From Longispora albida DSM 44784 (GTDB lineage: Bacteria; Actinomycetota; Actinomycetes; Mycobacteriales; Micromonosporaceae), in contig NZ_KB903817.1 in the NCBI RefSeq assembly GCF_000379825.1, positions 62,001 to 126,000 of the forward strand: a DNA stretch of 64,000 nt, read 5' to 3'. A program made the position numbers and the translations under genes. Shown piece after piece: positions 25,978 to 34,265 of the stretch. The notes beneath the pieces were generated by a model. The model was given only the letters and a program-made list of their open reading frames with translations. It was not told where the DNA came from and made no database searches. Every line of letters begins with the position of its first letter. Position 1 is the first letter of the stretch.

Positions 25978-26643
25978 ATGTACTCGTACGACACCACCGC
26001 CCCGATCGCCGCCACCATCGACATCCCGGCCGGCCGGATCCAGCTGATCGCCGCCGACCGCGCGGACACCACCGTCGAGATCCGCCCGGCCGACGCCGGC
26101 AAGAGCCGCGACGTGGAGCTCGCCGGGCAGACCACGGTCGAGTTCACCGAGGGTGTGCTGCGGATCAAGGCCAGCGCGAAGAACCAGTACTTCGGGGCGT
26201 CCGGGGCCATCGAGGTCACGGTGCAGCTGCCGGCCGGTTCGCGGGCCGAGGTGAAGGCGGCCAGCGCGGAGATCCGCGCGGTCGGGCGGCTCGGCGACAC
26301 GGTCGTCGAGAGCGCGCACGGCTCGATCAAGGTCGACGAGGCCGCGAGCGCCCGGCTGACCATCGCGGCCGGCGATATCACGGTCGGCAGGCTCGGCGGG
26401 TCCGCCGAGATCAAGACGGAGAAGGGCGACATCACGGTCAGCGAGGCCACGAGCGGCACCGTCGTCCTGCGTACCCAGGCCGGGAACATCACGGCGGGCG
26501 CTGCGGCCGGGGTCAGCGCGACCCTCGACGCCGGTACGTCCTACGGCCGGATCAGCAACGCGCTCCGGAACACGGGTGGTACGCCCGGCCTGACCATCCA
26601 CGCCACCACCGCCTACGGCAACATCGCCGCCAGCAGCCTGTAA
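25978..26643 (+). CDS. DUF4097-type beta-strand repeat protein
   Basis: 221 residues from ATG 25978, with CAGGAG 8 bases upstream. The sequence is a right-handed beta-helix-like succession of short strands (RAEVKAASAEIRAVGRLGDT, AGDITVGRLGGSAEIKTEKG, DITVSEATSGTV), the pattern of DUF4097/adhesin-like repeat proteins. No signal peptide or membrane helix is seen, so it is probably cytoplasmic. Function unknown; paired here with a divergent HTH regulator, which suggests expression is induced under a specific condition. Confidence 0.82.
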   Translation: MYSYDTTAPIAATIDIPAGRIQLIAADRADTTVEIRPADAGKSRDVELAGQTTVEFTEGVLRIKASAKNQYFGASGAIEVTVQLPAGSRAEVKAASAEIRAVGRLGDTVVESAHGSIKVDEAASARLTIAAGDITVGRLGGSAEIKTEKGDITVSEATSGTVVLRTQAGNITAGAAAGVSATLDAGTSYGRISNALRNTGGTPGLTIHATTAYGNIAASSL

Positions 26644-26725
26644 CCGCAGGATGCGCGCGGGCCGGTCAGCCGGGGACGCGGGCGCAGGGGCTGGAGCCCG
26701 TCTGCTCGTACCAGAGAGAAGAACG

Positions 26726-26783
26726 AAGGCCGGGAGGGCACCTCCCGCAGTCGCGGTGACTGCGGAAGGGACCTCCCGGCCTT
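26726..26783. terminator. Nested double-hairpin terminator
   Basis: Outer 12-bp stem AAGGCCGGGAGG (26726-26737) with CCTCCCGGCCTT (26772-26783), enclosing an 8-bp inner hairpin (26745-26752 with 26758-26765). It sits between the convergent DUF4097 and accD genes and can act in both directions. Confidence 0.75.
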
Positions 26784-26805
26784 GTGCGTCGTTGAAGCGC
26801 AGTGC

Positions 26806-28215
26806 TTACAGCGGGATGTTGCCGTGGGCCCCACGGGCGGACGGCGCGGCGGCCAGGGCCTCAGCGATCCGGCGGCGGGTGATGACCGGCTCGATGACCT
26901 CGTCGACCACGCCGATCTCCAGCGCCCGGCCGACCCCGCCTGCCGTCTGGATCTGCTCCTCGATCAGCTGGGCCCGCAGCGCCTCCCGGTCCTCCGGCTT
27001 GGCGGCGGCGAGCTTCTTGCGGTGCAGGATGTTCACGGCAGCCGAGGCACCCATGACGGCGACCTCGGAGTTCGGCCAGGCGAACACGGCGGTGGCGCCG
27101 AGCGACCGCGAGTTCATCGCGATGTACGCGCCGCCGTAGGCCTTGCGGGTCACCAGGGTCACCCGCGGCACCACAGCCTCAGAGAAGGCGTGCAGCAGCT
27201 TCGCGCCCCGGCGGACCACGCCGTCCCACTCCTGGCCGACGCCGGGCAGATAACCCGGGACGTCCACGAGCACGATCAGCGGCACGCCGAGCGAGTCGCA
27301 CATCCGGACGAACCGGGCGGCCTTCTCCGCGCTCGACGCGTCGAGGCAGCCACCCAGCCGCAGCGGGTTGTTCGCGATCACGCCGACCGTCCGCCCGGCG
27401 AACTTGCCCAGCGTCGTGACGATGTTCGGCGCCCACTTCGCGTGCAGCTCGACACCCGGGGCGTCCAGCAGGGCCTTGACCACCGGCTTCACGTCGTAGG
27501 CCCGGTTGACCTGCTCCGGCAGGATCGTGCCCAGCTCCGGCGAGTCCGGCACGTCCGCCGGGGAGAACCGGCCGTGGTGACCGAGCAGCGAGGCCAGCTC
27601 ACGGGCCTTGGCCAGCGCGGAAGCGTCGTCCTTCGTGGTCACGTGCACGACGCCCGACCGGCGGCCGTGCGGCTCGGGGCCGCCCAGGCGCTCCATGTCG
27701 ACCTGCTCGCCGGTCACGCTCCGCACGACCTCGGGACCGGTCACGAAGATCCGGCCGGTGTCGCTCATGACCACGATGTCGGTCAGCGCCGGGCCGTACG
27801 CGGCACCGCCGGCCGCCGGGCCGAGCACGACCGAGATCTGCGGGACACGGCCGGAGGCCCGGACCATCGCCGCGAAGACCTGGCCCACCGCGTCCAGCGC
27901 GACGACACCCTCGGCCAGCCGGGCACCACCCGAGTGCCACACGCCGATCACCGGGATGCGCTCCCGGATCGCGGAGTCGATGGCGCCCACGATGTGCTGG
28001 CAGCCGTCGGTACCCATCGCGCCACCCATCAGGCGGGCGTCGGAGCAGTACGCGATGACCGGAGCGCCGTCGATCTCACCACGGACACTCAGCACACCCG
28101 AGTCGTCGCGCGGGGACATCGGCTTGACCGTGCCCTCGTCGAACAGTGCCTCCAGCCGGGGCAGCGGGTCGCGCACGTCGGTGACGGCGTCCGCCGAAAC
28201 AGGAGAGGTAGTCAT
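26806..28215 (-). CDS. accD: Acyl-CoA carboxylase carboxyltransferase beta subunit
   Basis: 469 residues, the size of actinomycete AccD/PccB proteins. The N half holds the crotonase-fold CT domain (PVIGVWHSGGARLAEGVVAL, LGPAAGGAAYGPALTDIVVM) and the C half the second one (VDVPGYLPGVGQEWDG, GGAYIAMNSRSLGATAVFAW). It transfers the carboxyl group from biotin to acetyl- or propionyl-CoA together with a biotin-bearing alpha subunit encoded elsewhere. No N-terminal zinc ribbon, as usual for this class. It begins 10 bases after fabF with AGGAG upstream and closes the fatty-acid operon, so malonyl-CoA supply is the likely role. Confidence 0.9.
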   Translation of the reverse strand: MTTSPVSADAVTDVRDPLPRLEALFDEGTVKPMSPRDDSGVLSVRGEIDGAPVIAYCSDARLMGGAMGTDGCQHIVGAIDSAIRERIPVIGVWHSGGARLAEGVVALDAVGQVFAAMVRASGRVPQISVVLGPAAGGAAYGPALTDIVVMSDTGRIFVTGPEVVRSVTGEQVDMERLGGPEPHGRRSGVVHVTTKDDASALAKARELASLLGHHGRFSPADVPDSPELGTILPEQVNRAYDVKPVVKALLDAPGVELHAKWAPNIVTTLGKFAGRTVGVIANNPLRLGGCLDASSAEKAARFVRMCDSLGVPLIVLVDVPGYLPGVGQEWDGVVRRGAKLLHAFSEAVVPRVTLVTRKAYGGAYIAMNSRSLGATAVFAWPNSEVAVMGASAAVNILHRKKLAAAKPEDREALRAQLIEEQIQTAGGVGRALEIGVVDEVIEPVITRRRIAEALAAAPSARGAHGNIPL

Positions 28216-28225
28216 GCAGGGACTC

Positions 28226-29449
28226 CTAGGCTCGCGTGAACAGCAGGGCGACGTTGTGCCCGCCGAAGCCGAACGAGTTGTTCAGCGCGGCGTCGAGCTG
28301 CATCTTGCGCGGCTCGCCAGTGACCACGTCCAGGGTCAGCCCCTCGTCGGGGTTCTCCAGGTTGATGGTCGGCGGGATGATCTGCTCGTGCAGGGAGAGG
28401 ATCGTCGCGATCGACTCCACGGCACCGGCCGCGCCCAGCAGGTGACCGAGCATCGACTTCGGCGCGGTCAGCACCGGGTGGTCACCGATCGACGCGCGGA
28501 TCGAGTTGATCTCGGCGATGTCGCCGACCGGGGTCGACGTCGCGTGCGCGTTGACGTGCTGCACGTCAGCGCCGGTCAGGCCGCCGTCACGGATGGCCAT
28601 CTTGATCGCCCGCGCCGCGCCGATCCCCTCGGGGTGCGGCTGCACGATGTCGTACCCGTCGGAGCTCATCCCGGCGCCGGCCAGCTTCGCGTACACCCTG
28701 GCGCCACGGGCCGCAGCGTGCTCTGCGCTCTCCAGCACGATCACGCCGGCTCCCTCGCCGAGGACGAAACCGTCCCGGGCGGCGTCCCACGGCCGCGAGG
28801 CGCGCTGCGGCTCGTCGTTGCGGACCGACATCGCCCGCATCGAGGCGAACCCGGCCATCGGCAGCGGGTGGATCACGGCCTCCACGCCACCGGCCAGCAC
28901 CACGTCGGCCCGGCCGGAGCGGATCATGTCCAGGCCCCAGGCGATCGCCTCGGCACCGGTCGCGCAGGCACTCGCCGGGCAGTGCACCCCGGCCTGCGCC
29001 TGGAAGGTCAGGCCGACCCAGGCCGCCGGCCCGTTCGGCATCAGCATCGGCACGGTGTGCGGGGACACCTTGCGCGGGCCGGAAGCCTCCAGGATGTCGT
29101 CCTGGGCGAGCATGGTGGTGGCACCGCCGATCCCGGTACCGACGACGACGCCGAGGCGCTCGCGGTCCAGGTCGTCGCCGAGACCGGCGTCGGCGTACGC
29201 CTCACGGGCCGCGATGACGGCGATCTGCTCGGCACGGTCCATCCGCCGGGCCTGCACCCGGTCGATCTTCAGGCTGGGTTCCTCGGCGAGCTGCGCGGCG
29301 ATCCGCACGGTCAGCTGCTCCGCCCAGTCCTGGGTGAGGGGGCCGACGCCGGAGCGCCCGGCCAGCAGCCCGGCCCACGTCGAGGCGGCGTCCCCGCCCA
29401 GCGGGGTCGTCGCACCGAGTCCGGTGACTACGACGTCGGCCATGATCAC
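28226..29449 (-). CDS. fabF: 3-oxoacyl-ACP synthase II (KAS II)
   Basis: 407 residues. Catalytic Cys162 is in SACATGAEA; the two His are in VNAHATSTPVGD and KSMLGHLLGAAGAVE, giving the C-H-H triad of elongating condensing enzymes. It extends acyl-ACP with malonyl-ACP in type II fatty-acid synthesis. The start ATG overlaps the acpP stop (ATGA), so translation is coupled to the carrier protein. A nearby ATG two codons in is also possible. Confidence 0.95.
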   Translation of the reverse strand: MIMADVVVTGLGATTPLGGDAASTWAGLLAGRSGVGPLTQDWAEQLTVRIAAQLAEEPSLKIDRVQARRMDRAEQIAVIAAREAYADAGLGDDLDRERLGVVVGTGIGGATTMLAQDDILEASGPRKVSPHTVPMLMPNGPAAWVGLTFQAQAGVHCPASACATGAEAIAWGLDMIRSGRADVVLAGGVEAVIHPLPMAGFASMRAMSVRNDEPQRASRPWDAARDGFVLGEGAGVIVLESAEHAAARGARVYAKLAGAGMSSDGYDIVQPHPEGIGAARAIKMAIRDGGLTGADVQHVNAHATSTPVGDIAEINSIRASIGDHPVLTAPKSMLGHLLGAAGAVESIATILSLHEQIIPPTINLENPDEGLTLDVVTGEPRKMQLDAALNNSFGFGGHNVALLFTRA

Positions 29450-29691
29450 GCCGCCTGCTGGTTCAGGACGAAGGTGGCGGCGTCACCGACGGACTTGAGG
29501 TTCTGTACCTCGTCGTCCGGGATCTTCACACCGAACTTCTCCTCAGCGGCCACGACGACCTCGACCATGGACAGCGAGTCGACATCGAGGTCATCGGTGA
29601 AGGACTTGTCCTCGGTGACGTCCTCCGGGTTCACGCCGGCCACCTCTTCGAGGATCTCGGCGAGGCCGGCCACGATCTCTTCTTTCGTCAT
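29446..29691 (-). CDS. acpP: Acyl carrier protein
   Basis: 81 residues, acidic, with the phosphopantetheine attachment Ser39 in DLDVDSLSMVEV. It carries the growing acyl chain between FabD, FabH and FabF. ATG start preceded by GGAAAGG; 71 bases separate it from fabH, the longest internal gap in the operon, which may allow independent adjustment of its level. The stop overlaps the fabF start by 4 bases. Confidence 0.97.
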   Translation of the reverse strand: MTKEEIVAGLAEILEEVAGVNPEDVTEDKSFTDDLDVDSLSMVEVVVAAEEKFGVKIPDDEVQNLKSVGDAATFVLNQQAA

Positions 29692-29762
29692 TGCCTTTCC
29701 TTTCCTGGATGTTCCCTGGGTGTTACTGGGGAGAAATTGTCCCTAGTGGACAAACGCGTACT

Positions 29763-30698
29763 CTACGGGCAGCGGACGACCTGACCGGCATAGGTCAGGC
29801 CCCCGCCGAAACCGAACAGCAGCACGGGCGCGCCCGACGGGATCTCCCGCCGCTCGACCAGTTTGGACAGCGCCATCGGGATCGATGCCGCCGAGGTGTT
29901 GCCGGACTCGACCACGTCGCGGGCGACGATGATGTCCGGCGCGCCCAGCTTGCGGGCCAGCGGCTCGATGATCCGCAGGTTGGCCTGGTGCGGGACGAAG
30001 GCCGCCAGCTCCTGCGGCTTCACGCCGGCCCGCTCACAGGCCTCCACGGCCAGCTTCGGCAGGCTGAACGTCGCCCAGCGGAACACGGTCTGCCCGGCCT
30101 GCTGGATGTACGGCCGCCAGCCCTCGATCACCACGGCGTCGCCCTTGTCGGGCTCCGAGCCCCACAGCACCGGGCTGATCCCCTCGGTGTCGCTGGCGCT
30201 GACCACGGCGGCACCGGCGCCGTCGGCGAAGATGACGCACGTCGTCCGGTCGGTCCAGTCGGTGATGTCCGACAGCTTCTCGGCGCCGATCACGATCGCG
30301 TTCTTCGAGGCGCCGGCCCGGATCGCGTGGTCGGCGGTCGCCAGGGCGTAGGAGAAGCCGGAGCACGCGGTGTTCAGGTCGAAGGCGCCCGGCGCGGTGA
30401 TGCCGAGCTTCTTGGCGACCCGGGTGGCCACGTTCGGGCAGCGGTCGATCGACGAGGTGGTGGCCACGACGACGAGGTCGATGTCGGCGGCCGACAGCCC
30501 GGAACCGGCGAGCGCCTTCTCCGCGGCGGCCGAGGCCATGTCGGCGACGGTCTCGCTGTCGGCGATCCGCCGCTCCTTGATCCCGACCCGGGACTGGATC
30601 CACTCGTCGTTGGTGTCGACCATCTGGGCGAGGTCGTCGTTGGTCAGCACCCGGGACGGCTGGTAGTGCCCCATGGACACGATCCGGGAGAAAGTCAT
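29763..30698 (-). CDS. fabH: 3-oxoacyl-ACP synthase III (KAS III)
   Basis: 311 residues from ATG 30698, with GGAGG 6 bases upstream. Active-site Cys112 in LNTACSGFSYAL, with His in FVPHQANLRI and Asn in VESGNTSAASIP, the C-H-N triad of KAS III. It condenses a short acyl-CoA starter with malonyl-ACP to begin fatty-acid synthesis; in actinomycetes the starter is often branched. An ATGA overlap couples it to fabD upstream. Confidence 0.95.
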   Translation of the reverse strand: MTFSRIVSMGHYQPSRVLTNDDLAQMVDTNDEWIQSRVGIKERRIADSETVADMASAAAEKALAGSGLSAADIDLVVVATTSSIDRCPNVATRVAKKLGITAPGAFDLNTACSGFSYALATADHAIRAGASKNAIVIGAEKLSDITDWTDRTTCVIFADGAGAAVVSASDTEGISPVLWGSEPDKGDAVVIEGWRPYIQQAGQTVFRWATFSLPKLAVEACERAGVKPQELAAFVPHQANLRIIEPLARKLGAPDIIVARDVVESGNTSAASIPMALSKLVERREIPSGAPVLLFGFGGGLTYAGQVVRCP

Positions 30699-31864
30699 GC
30701 GGTGCCTCCAGCTGGGTGCAGGCGTGCGACCGGCTGGCCCGGTGCGACCGGGTCTGCCGGGTGCGCGAGCCACTCGATCAGGGTGCCTGCTGCGTGCGTG
30801 GCGATCTCGACGTCGCCCTGGCGGGTCTCGACGAACCCGATCACCTGGTTGTTCCTTACGTCCGCGCCCTCGGACACGTCCTCGGCGGGCCGGAAGTTAC
30901 CGGCGGCCGTCGCGACGGCCACGTGGAACTGCGGGATCGGCTCGTGGGTCGGGGCGACCCCGTGGCGGGCGATCAGGTCACGGGCGGCGGCCAGGTCGTC
31001 CGGGGTGTTCACCGTGACGATCTCGACGCCCTTGATCGCGCGCTTGACCAGCCCGGCGAGAGTACCGGCCGGCGGCAGCTCGATCACGGCGGTCACGCCG
31101 AGGTCGGCGAGGGTGTCCATGCACAGGTCCCAGCGGACCGGCGCGGTGACCTGCGCGACGAGCCGGCGGAGCACCTCGGAGCCCGAGGTGACGGCCGTGC
31201 CGTCCAGGTTCGACAGCAGGAGGCGCTGCGGGTCGCCGACCGTGATGCCGGGCGCGAGGGCGTCCAGGGCCTTCTCTGCCGGAGCCATGTACGGGGTGTG
31301 GAACGCGCCAGCGACCGCCAGCCGGATGATCTTCGCCCGGGCCGGGGAGTTCGCGGCGAGCTTGTCGATGCCCTCGGCGGCGCCGGCCGCGACGATCTGG
31401 CCCGCGCCGTTCCGGTTGGCCGGGTAGAGGCCGGCTGCCTCGATCGCCGCCAGTACCTCCTCCGGCACGCCACCGAGCACGGCGGCCATGCTGGTCGGCT
31501 CCAGCGCGCAGGCTGCCGCCATCTCCCGGCCGCGAACGCCGGCCAGGGTGACAGCTGCCTCGGGGCTGAGCACCCCGGCCAGCCCGGCGGCGCCGAGCTC
31601 ACCGACACTGTGCCCGGCGACGAGGGCGACGTCGTGCAGCGGGAGCTGCTCGCCTGCCAGGAGAGCAGCGGCCACCAGCAGCGGCTGGGTCTTCGCGGTG
31701 TCCTTGATCTCGTCGGCACCAGCCTCGGTACCAAGGTGGATCAGGTCGATGCCCGCCAGCGCGGACCACCAGCGGAGCCGGGCCTCGGCGCCGGGTACGT
31801 CGAGCCACGGGGTCAGGAAGCCGGGCTTCTGGGAGCCTTGGCCGGGAGCGAGAACGGCAAGCAC
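30695..31864 (-). CDS. fabD: Malonyl-CoA:ACP transacylase with C-terminal lipoyl/biotinyl-like tail
   Basis: 389 residues, GTG start; typical FabD is about 310. The MAT core has the Ser86 nucleophile in GHSVGE, the LAPGQGSQ start and the GAFHTPYM His loop. Residues about 315-389 are an added domain with the fold pattern of biotinyl/lipoyl domains (GFVETRQGDVEIATHAAGTL then IEWLAHPADPVAPGQPVARL). The position that would be the modified Lys (ETDKA in lipoyl domains) is Gln here, so it should not carry a cofactor. First gene of the fabD-fabH-acpP-fabF-accD operon. Confidence 0.93.
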   Translation of the reverse strand: MLAVLAPGQGSQKPGFLTPWLDVPGAEARLRWWSALAGIDLIHLGTEAGADEIKDTAKTQPLLVAAALLAGEQLPLHDVALVAGHSVGELGAAGLAGVLSPEAAVTLAGVRGREMAAACALEPTSMAAVLGGVPEEVLAAIEAAGLYPANRNGAGQIVAAGAAEGIDKLAANSPARAKIIRLAVAGAFHTPYMAPAEKALDALAPGITVGDPQRLLLSNLDGTAVTSGSEVLRRLVAQVTAPVRWDLCMDTLADLGVTAVIELPPAGTLAGLVKRAIKGVEIVTVNTPDDLAAARDLIARHGVAPTHEPIPQFHVAVATAAGNFRPAEDVSEGADVRNNQVIGFVETRQGDVEIATHAAGTLIEWLAHPADPVAPGQPVARLHPAGGTA

Positions 31865-31932
31865 GTACTCGACTCTGTCTGACGCAGCGTGAACCTGGCC
31901 CTATCGCGCGCCACCAATCCGCACGACAAACC

Positions 31933-31949
31933 TTGTAGGGTTCCTACAA
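31933..31949. promoter_or_regulatory. Inverted repeat upstream of fabD, candidate FasR site
   Basis: TTGTAGG-GTT-CCTACAA, a perfect 7-bp inverted repeat 69 bases upstream of the fabD start. FasR of Streptomyces binds in front of fabD; I infer but cannot prove that this repeat is the site. Confidence 0.55.
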
Positions 31950-32042
31950 CGAGATCCCTAACCGCAGGTCAGCCCGGTTTCTTGCGCCCCCAGGTTAGTG
32001 TGCGGCGGCTATGAGGTAGCTCACGACAGAGGTGGCATCCAG

Positions 32043-32639
32043 GTGAACCGCGGGTGGAAAAGCATTGCGCTGCTGGTCACGGCCCTGATTCTGCTGCTCG
32101 GCTGGCGCACGGTGCTCGGGGTCTTCGGTGAGCCGTTCACCGACCCCGTCCGCCGCGACGGGAACGCCCAGGTGCTCGCCTGCCAGAAGTCGGCCCCAGT
32201 TGGCCTGCACGGCTTCGGCTACCTGCACACCTGCCGGCTGGAGATCAGCTGGCAGGGCGGGGCCGTCGAGGAGCGTGCCGTCACCGGCCGGGCGTTCAGC
32301 GCCGCCGACCGGGGCAGGGACATCGCGGTCACCGACAACGGCGGCGCGCTGCGCCGCAAGGACCACACCAGCGCGTTGTGGGGGCTCCTGCTGGGCGTGC
32401 CGCTCCTGCTCGCTGCCGGATTCTGCCTTTTCCTGATGTACCGGGTGATCACCACCCGGTCGCCTTCCAGCACTCCGGAGCCCGGCACGCCAGCCGGGAC
32501 CGAGGCTGAGCCCGCCTCTGAGGCTGAGCCCGCTCCGGAGGCTGAACCCGCCCCCGAAGCCCCGTCCGAAGCCCCGGCCGAGGCGGCTATACCGTCGCAG
32601 CGGGCGGAGTCGCCGACGGATCGAGCCGCCCGATCGTGA
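32043..32639 (+). CDS. Membrane-anchored hypothetical protein with acidic EAEPAP tail
   Basis: 198 residues from GTG 32043 (AGAGG 10 bases upstream). One N-terminal helix (IALLVTALILLLGW), an extracytoplasmic domain of about 90 residues with the pair LACQKS and YLHTCRLEISW that could form a disulfide, a second helix (WGLLLGVPLLLAAGFCLFLM), and a Pro/Glu/Ala-rich tail. It may belong to the DUF6346-like actinomycete proteins; uncertain. It lies on the opposite strand between fasR and fabD, and its last 53 bases are antisense to the end of fasR. Confidence 0.65.
   Translation: MNRGWKSIALLVTALILLLGWRTVLGVFGEPFTDPVRRDGNAQVLACQKSAPVGLHGFGYLHTCRLEISWQGGAVEERAVTGRAFSAADRGRDIAVTDNGGALRRKDHTSALWGLLLGVPLLLAAGFCLFLMYRVITTRSPSSTPEPGTPAGTEAEPASEAEPAPEAEPAPEAPSEAPAEAAIPSQRAESPTDRAARS
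32502..32555. repeat. Three 18-bp tandem repeats
   Basis: GAGGCTGAGCCCGCCTCT-type unit repeated three times in frame (32502-32519, 32520-32537, 32538-32555), encoding E-A-E-P-A-S/P in the tail of the membrane protein. Copy-number variation between strains is plausible. Confidence 0.8.
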
Positions 32640-33771
32640 GCGCGATCCGCAGCGCGAAGGCCTCCCGGGGGTTCATCGGGGACAGCCCGGTGACCTCGGC
32701 GATCCGGCGCAGGCGATAACGCACCGTGTTGGGGTGTACGTACAACTGCCGGGCGGCGCTCTCCAGTACCCCGCCGACGGCGAAGAAGGCGTCCAGGGTC
32801 TCCAGGAGTTCCCCGCCGGCCTTGGCCAGCCCGCCGTAGATCACGCCCCTCAGGACACGGCGTGCCTCCGGGTCGCCGGCGATGGCCCGCTCGGGCAGCA
32901 GCTCCGCCGCCGGTACGGGCCTCGGCGCGGCAGGCCAGGCCGGCGCTGCCCGGTACCCGGCGAGCGCCGCCCGCGCCGACTCTGTCGCCTCGTCCAGCGA
33001 GGAGACGGCGGGCCCCACCACGACCGGCCCGTCGCCGAACCCGCCGAGCAGCTTCTCCGCCGTCGTGACCGGGTCGGCCGTGCCGCCGAGGACGACGACG
33101 AGCCGGTCGCCGTGCACCCCGCCCAGGATCTCGACGCCGACCCGCCGCGCGGACCGGTGCAGGACGTGCAGGACGGCGCTGGCCTCGCCGCCGGGTGACC
33201 GGCCGACGGCCACAGCCACGGGGCTCGCGTCCGTCCAGCCGAGCGCGGCGGCCCGGCTGGCGAGCACGTCGGAGGAGTCGCCTCGGAGCAGCGCGTCGAC
33301 GAGCAGGGCCTGGAGCCGGGCGTCCCAGGCGCCTCTGGTCTCGGCGGCCCGCGCGTACACCCTCGCGGCGGCGAAGGCGATCTCCCGGGAGAAGCGCAGC
33401 ACCGCCATCCGCAGCTCGGCCTCCTCGCCGGGCGCGGCGAGCCGTGGCACCTGCTCCTCGACCACGTCGATGGTGACCTTGATCAGCGCAACGGTGTGCT
33501 GGAGCGTGATCGACCGGGCCAGCTCGCGCGGCGCGGCGTCGAAGACCTCGTCGCTGACCTCGCCGGGCGTACCCTCGCCGCGCAGCCACTCCAGGAAGGA
33601 CCGCACGCCGGCCTGCGCGACGAGCATGACCCAGGACCGCTGGTCGGCCGGCAGCTCCCGGAACCAGCCGAGCGCGTCCTCCATTTTGGCCACGCTCTGC
33701 GTCGCCAGCCCTCCGGCGGCACGTTCGATGTTCTTGATCGTGGCCGAGAGCGGCGGTTCCGGAGTCGTCAC
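32587..33771 (-). CDS. fasR: PucR-type regulator of fatty-acid synthesis (FasR-like)
   Basis: 394 residues, GTG start. The C-terminus is the PucR/CdaR HTH_30 (ESAARQLYVHPNTVRYRLRR). The N-terminal part has the domain organisation of Streptomyces FasR (GGLATQSVAKMEDALGWFRE...DQRSWVMLVAQAGVRSFLEW), with a degenerate GGDEF-like middle. FasR activates the fabD operon there. Here the neighbouring fabD, less than 1 kb downstream and on the same strand, supports the name, although an opposite-strand gene now separates them. The two genes overlap tail to tail by 53 bases. Confidence 0.8.
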   Translation of the reverse strand: MTTPEPPLSATIKNIERAAGGLATQSVAKMEDALGWFRELPADQRSWVMLVAQAGVRSFLEWLRGEGTPGEVSDEVFDAAPRELARSITLQHTVALIKVTIDVVEEQVPRLAAPGEEAELRMAVLRFSREIAFAAARVYARAAETRGAWDARLQALLVDALLRGDSSDVLASRAAALGWTDASPVAVAVGRSPGGEASAVLHVLHRSARRVGVEILGGVHGDRLVVVLGGTADPVTTAEKLLGGFGDGPVVVGPAVSSLDEATESARAALAGYRAAPAWPAAPRPVPAAELLPERAIAGDPEARRVLRGVIYGGLAKAGGELLETLDAFFAVGGVLESAARQLYVHPNTVRYRLRRIAEVTGLSPMNPREAFALRIALTIGRLDPSATPPAATV

Positions 33772-33820
33772 GCCGCCCAGCCTCCCACACCCGTGCCGAC
33801 CTGGTGCGCGCGGCGATGAG

Positions 33821-33866
33821 TCGTGGGACCCCTCATGTCCCTATAGCGACATGAGGGGTCCCACGA
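33821..33866 (-). terminator. Perfect 19-bp hairpin abutting the PIN gene stop
   Basis: 19-bp perfect stem (33821-33839 with 33848-33866) and an 8-base AT-rich loop. The stem ends one base before the PIN stop codon at 33867, so transcripts end immediately after translation does. Confidence 0.8.
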
Positions 33867-34265
33867 TCACGCCGGGATGATCTGCAGTCCCGGGGCGATG
33901 CGGTGGAAGAGCTGGTCGCGGTCGGTCACGACCGGCCAGCCGCGCCGGAGCGCCGTGACGGCCACGTGCGCGGCGGTCTGGTCCCCGCTGGCCAGCGCCG
34001 TGTACCGGGCCAGTTCGTCGGCCGGCACGTCACCCGGCAGCGTGAGCAGCCACATGTCGCGCTCGTCGCGGATGGGTTCGAGCCGCTTGCGGTGCCGGGC
34101 GAGCGGCCGGGCGGCGTAGGCCTCCGCGAGCACGCCGATGGGTACCAGCATGGTCAGGCTGTGCCGCCGGGCCGCCCGGGTGACGGCCTCGGCATATGTG
34201 GTGGCGTCGGCGAACTCGAGAAGTGCGGCAACGTCCAGTACCCAGCCTCCGACCCCACCGATCAT
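33867..34265 (-). CDS. PIN-domain ribonuclease-like toxin
   Basis: 132 residues with the PIN acidic pattern: Asp in GGWVLDVAALLEFAD at the start, a second acidic patch ending GVLAEAYAARPLA, and Asp in VVTDRDQLFHRIAPGLQII at the end. PIN toxins of VapC type cleave tRNA or rRNA. It overlaps the small upstream gene by ATGA, the usual antitoxin-toxin spacing. Catalytic status is inferred; the third acidic residue (near SGDQTAAHVAVTA) is plausible. Confidence 0.75.
   Translation of the reverse strand: MIGGVGGWVLDVAALLEFADATTYAEAVTRAARRHSLTMLVPIGVLAEAYAARPLARHRKRLEPIRDERDMWLLTLPGDVPADELARYTALASGDQTAAHVAVTALRRGWPVVTDRDQLFHRIAPGLQIIPA

Noticed and set aside
32502-32555. Tandem repeats considered as a CRISPR-like or mobile repeat
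   Set aside because: They are three adjacent 18-bp units in frame, with no spacers; simply a coded E-A-E-P tail.
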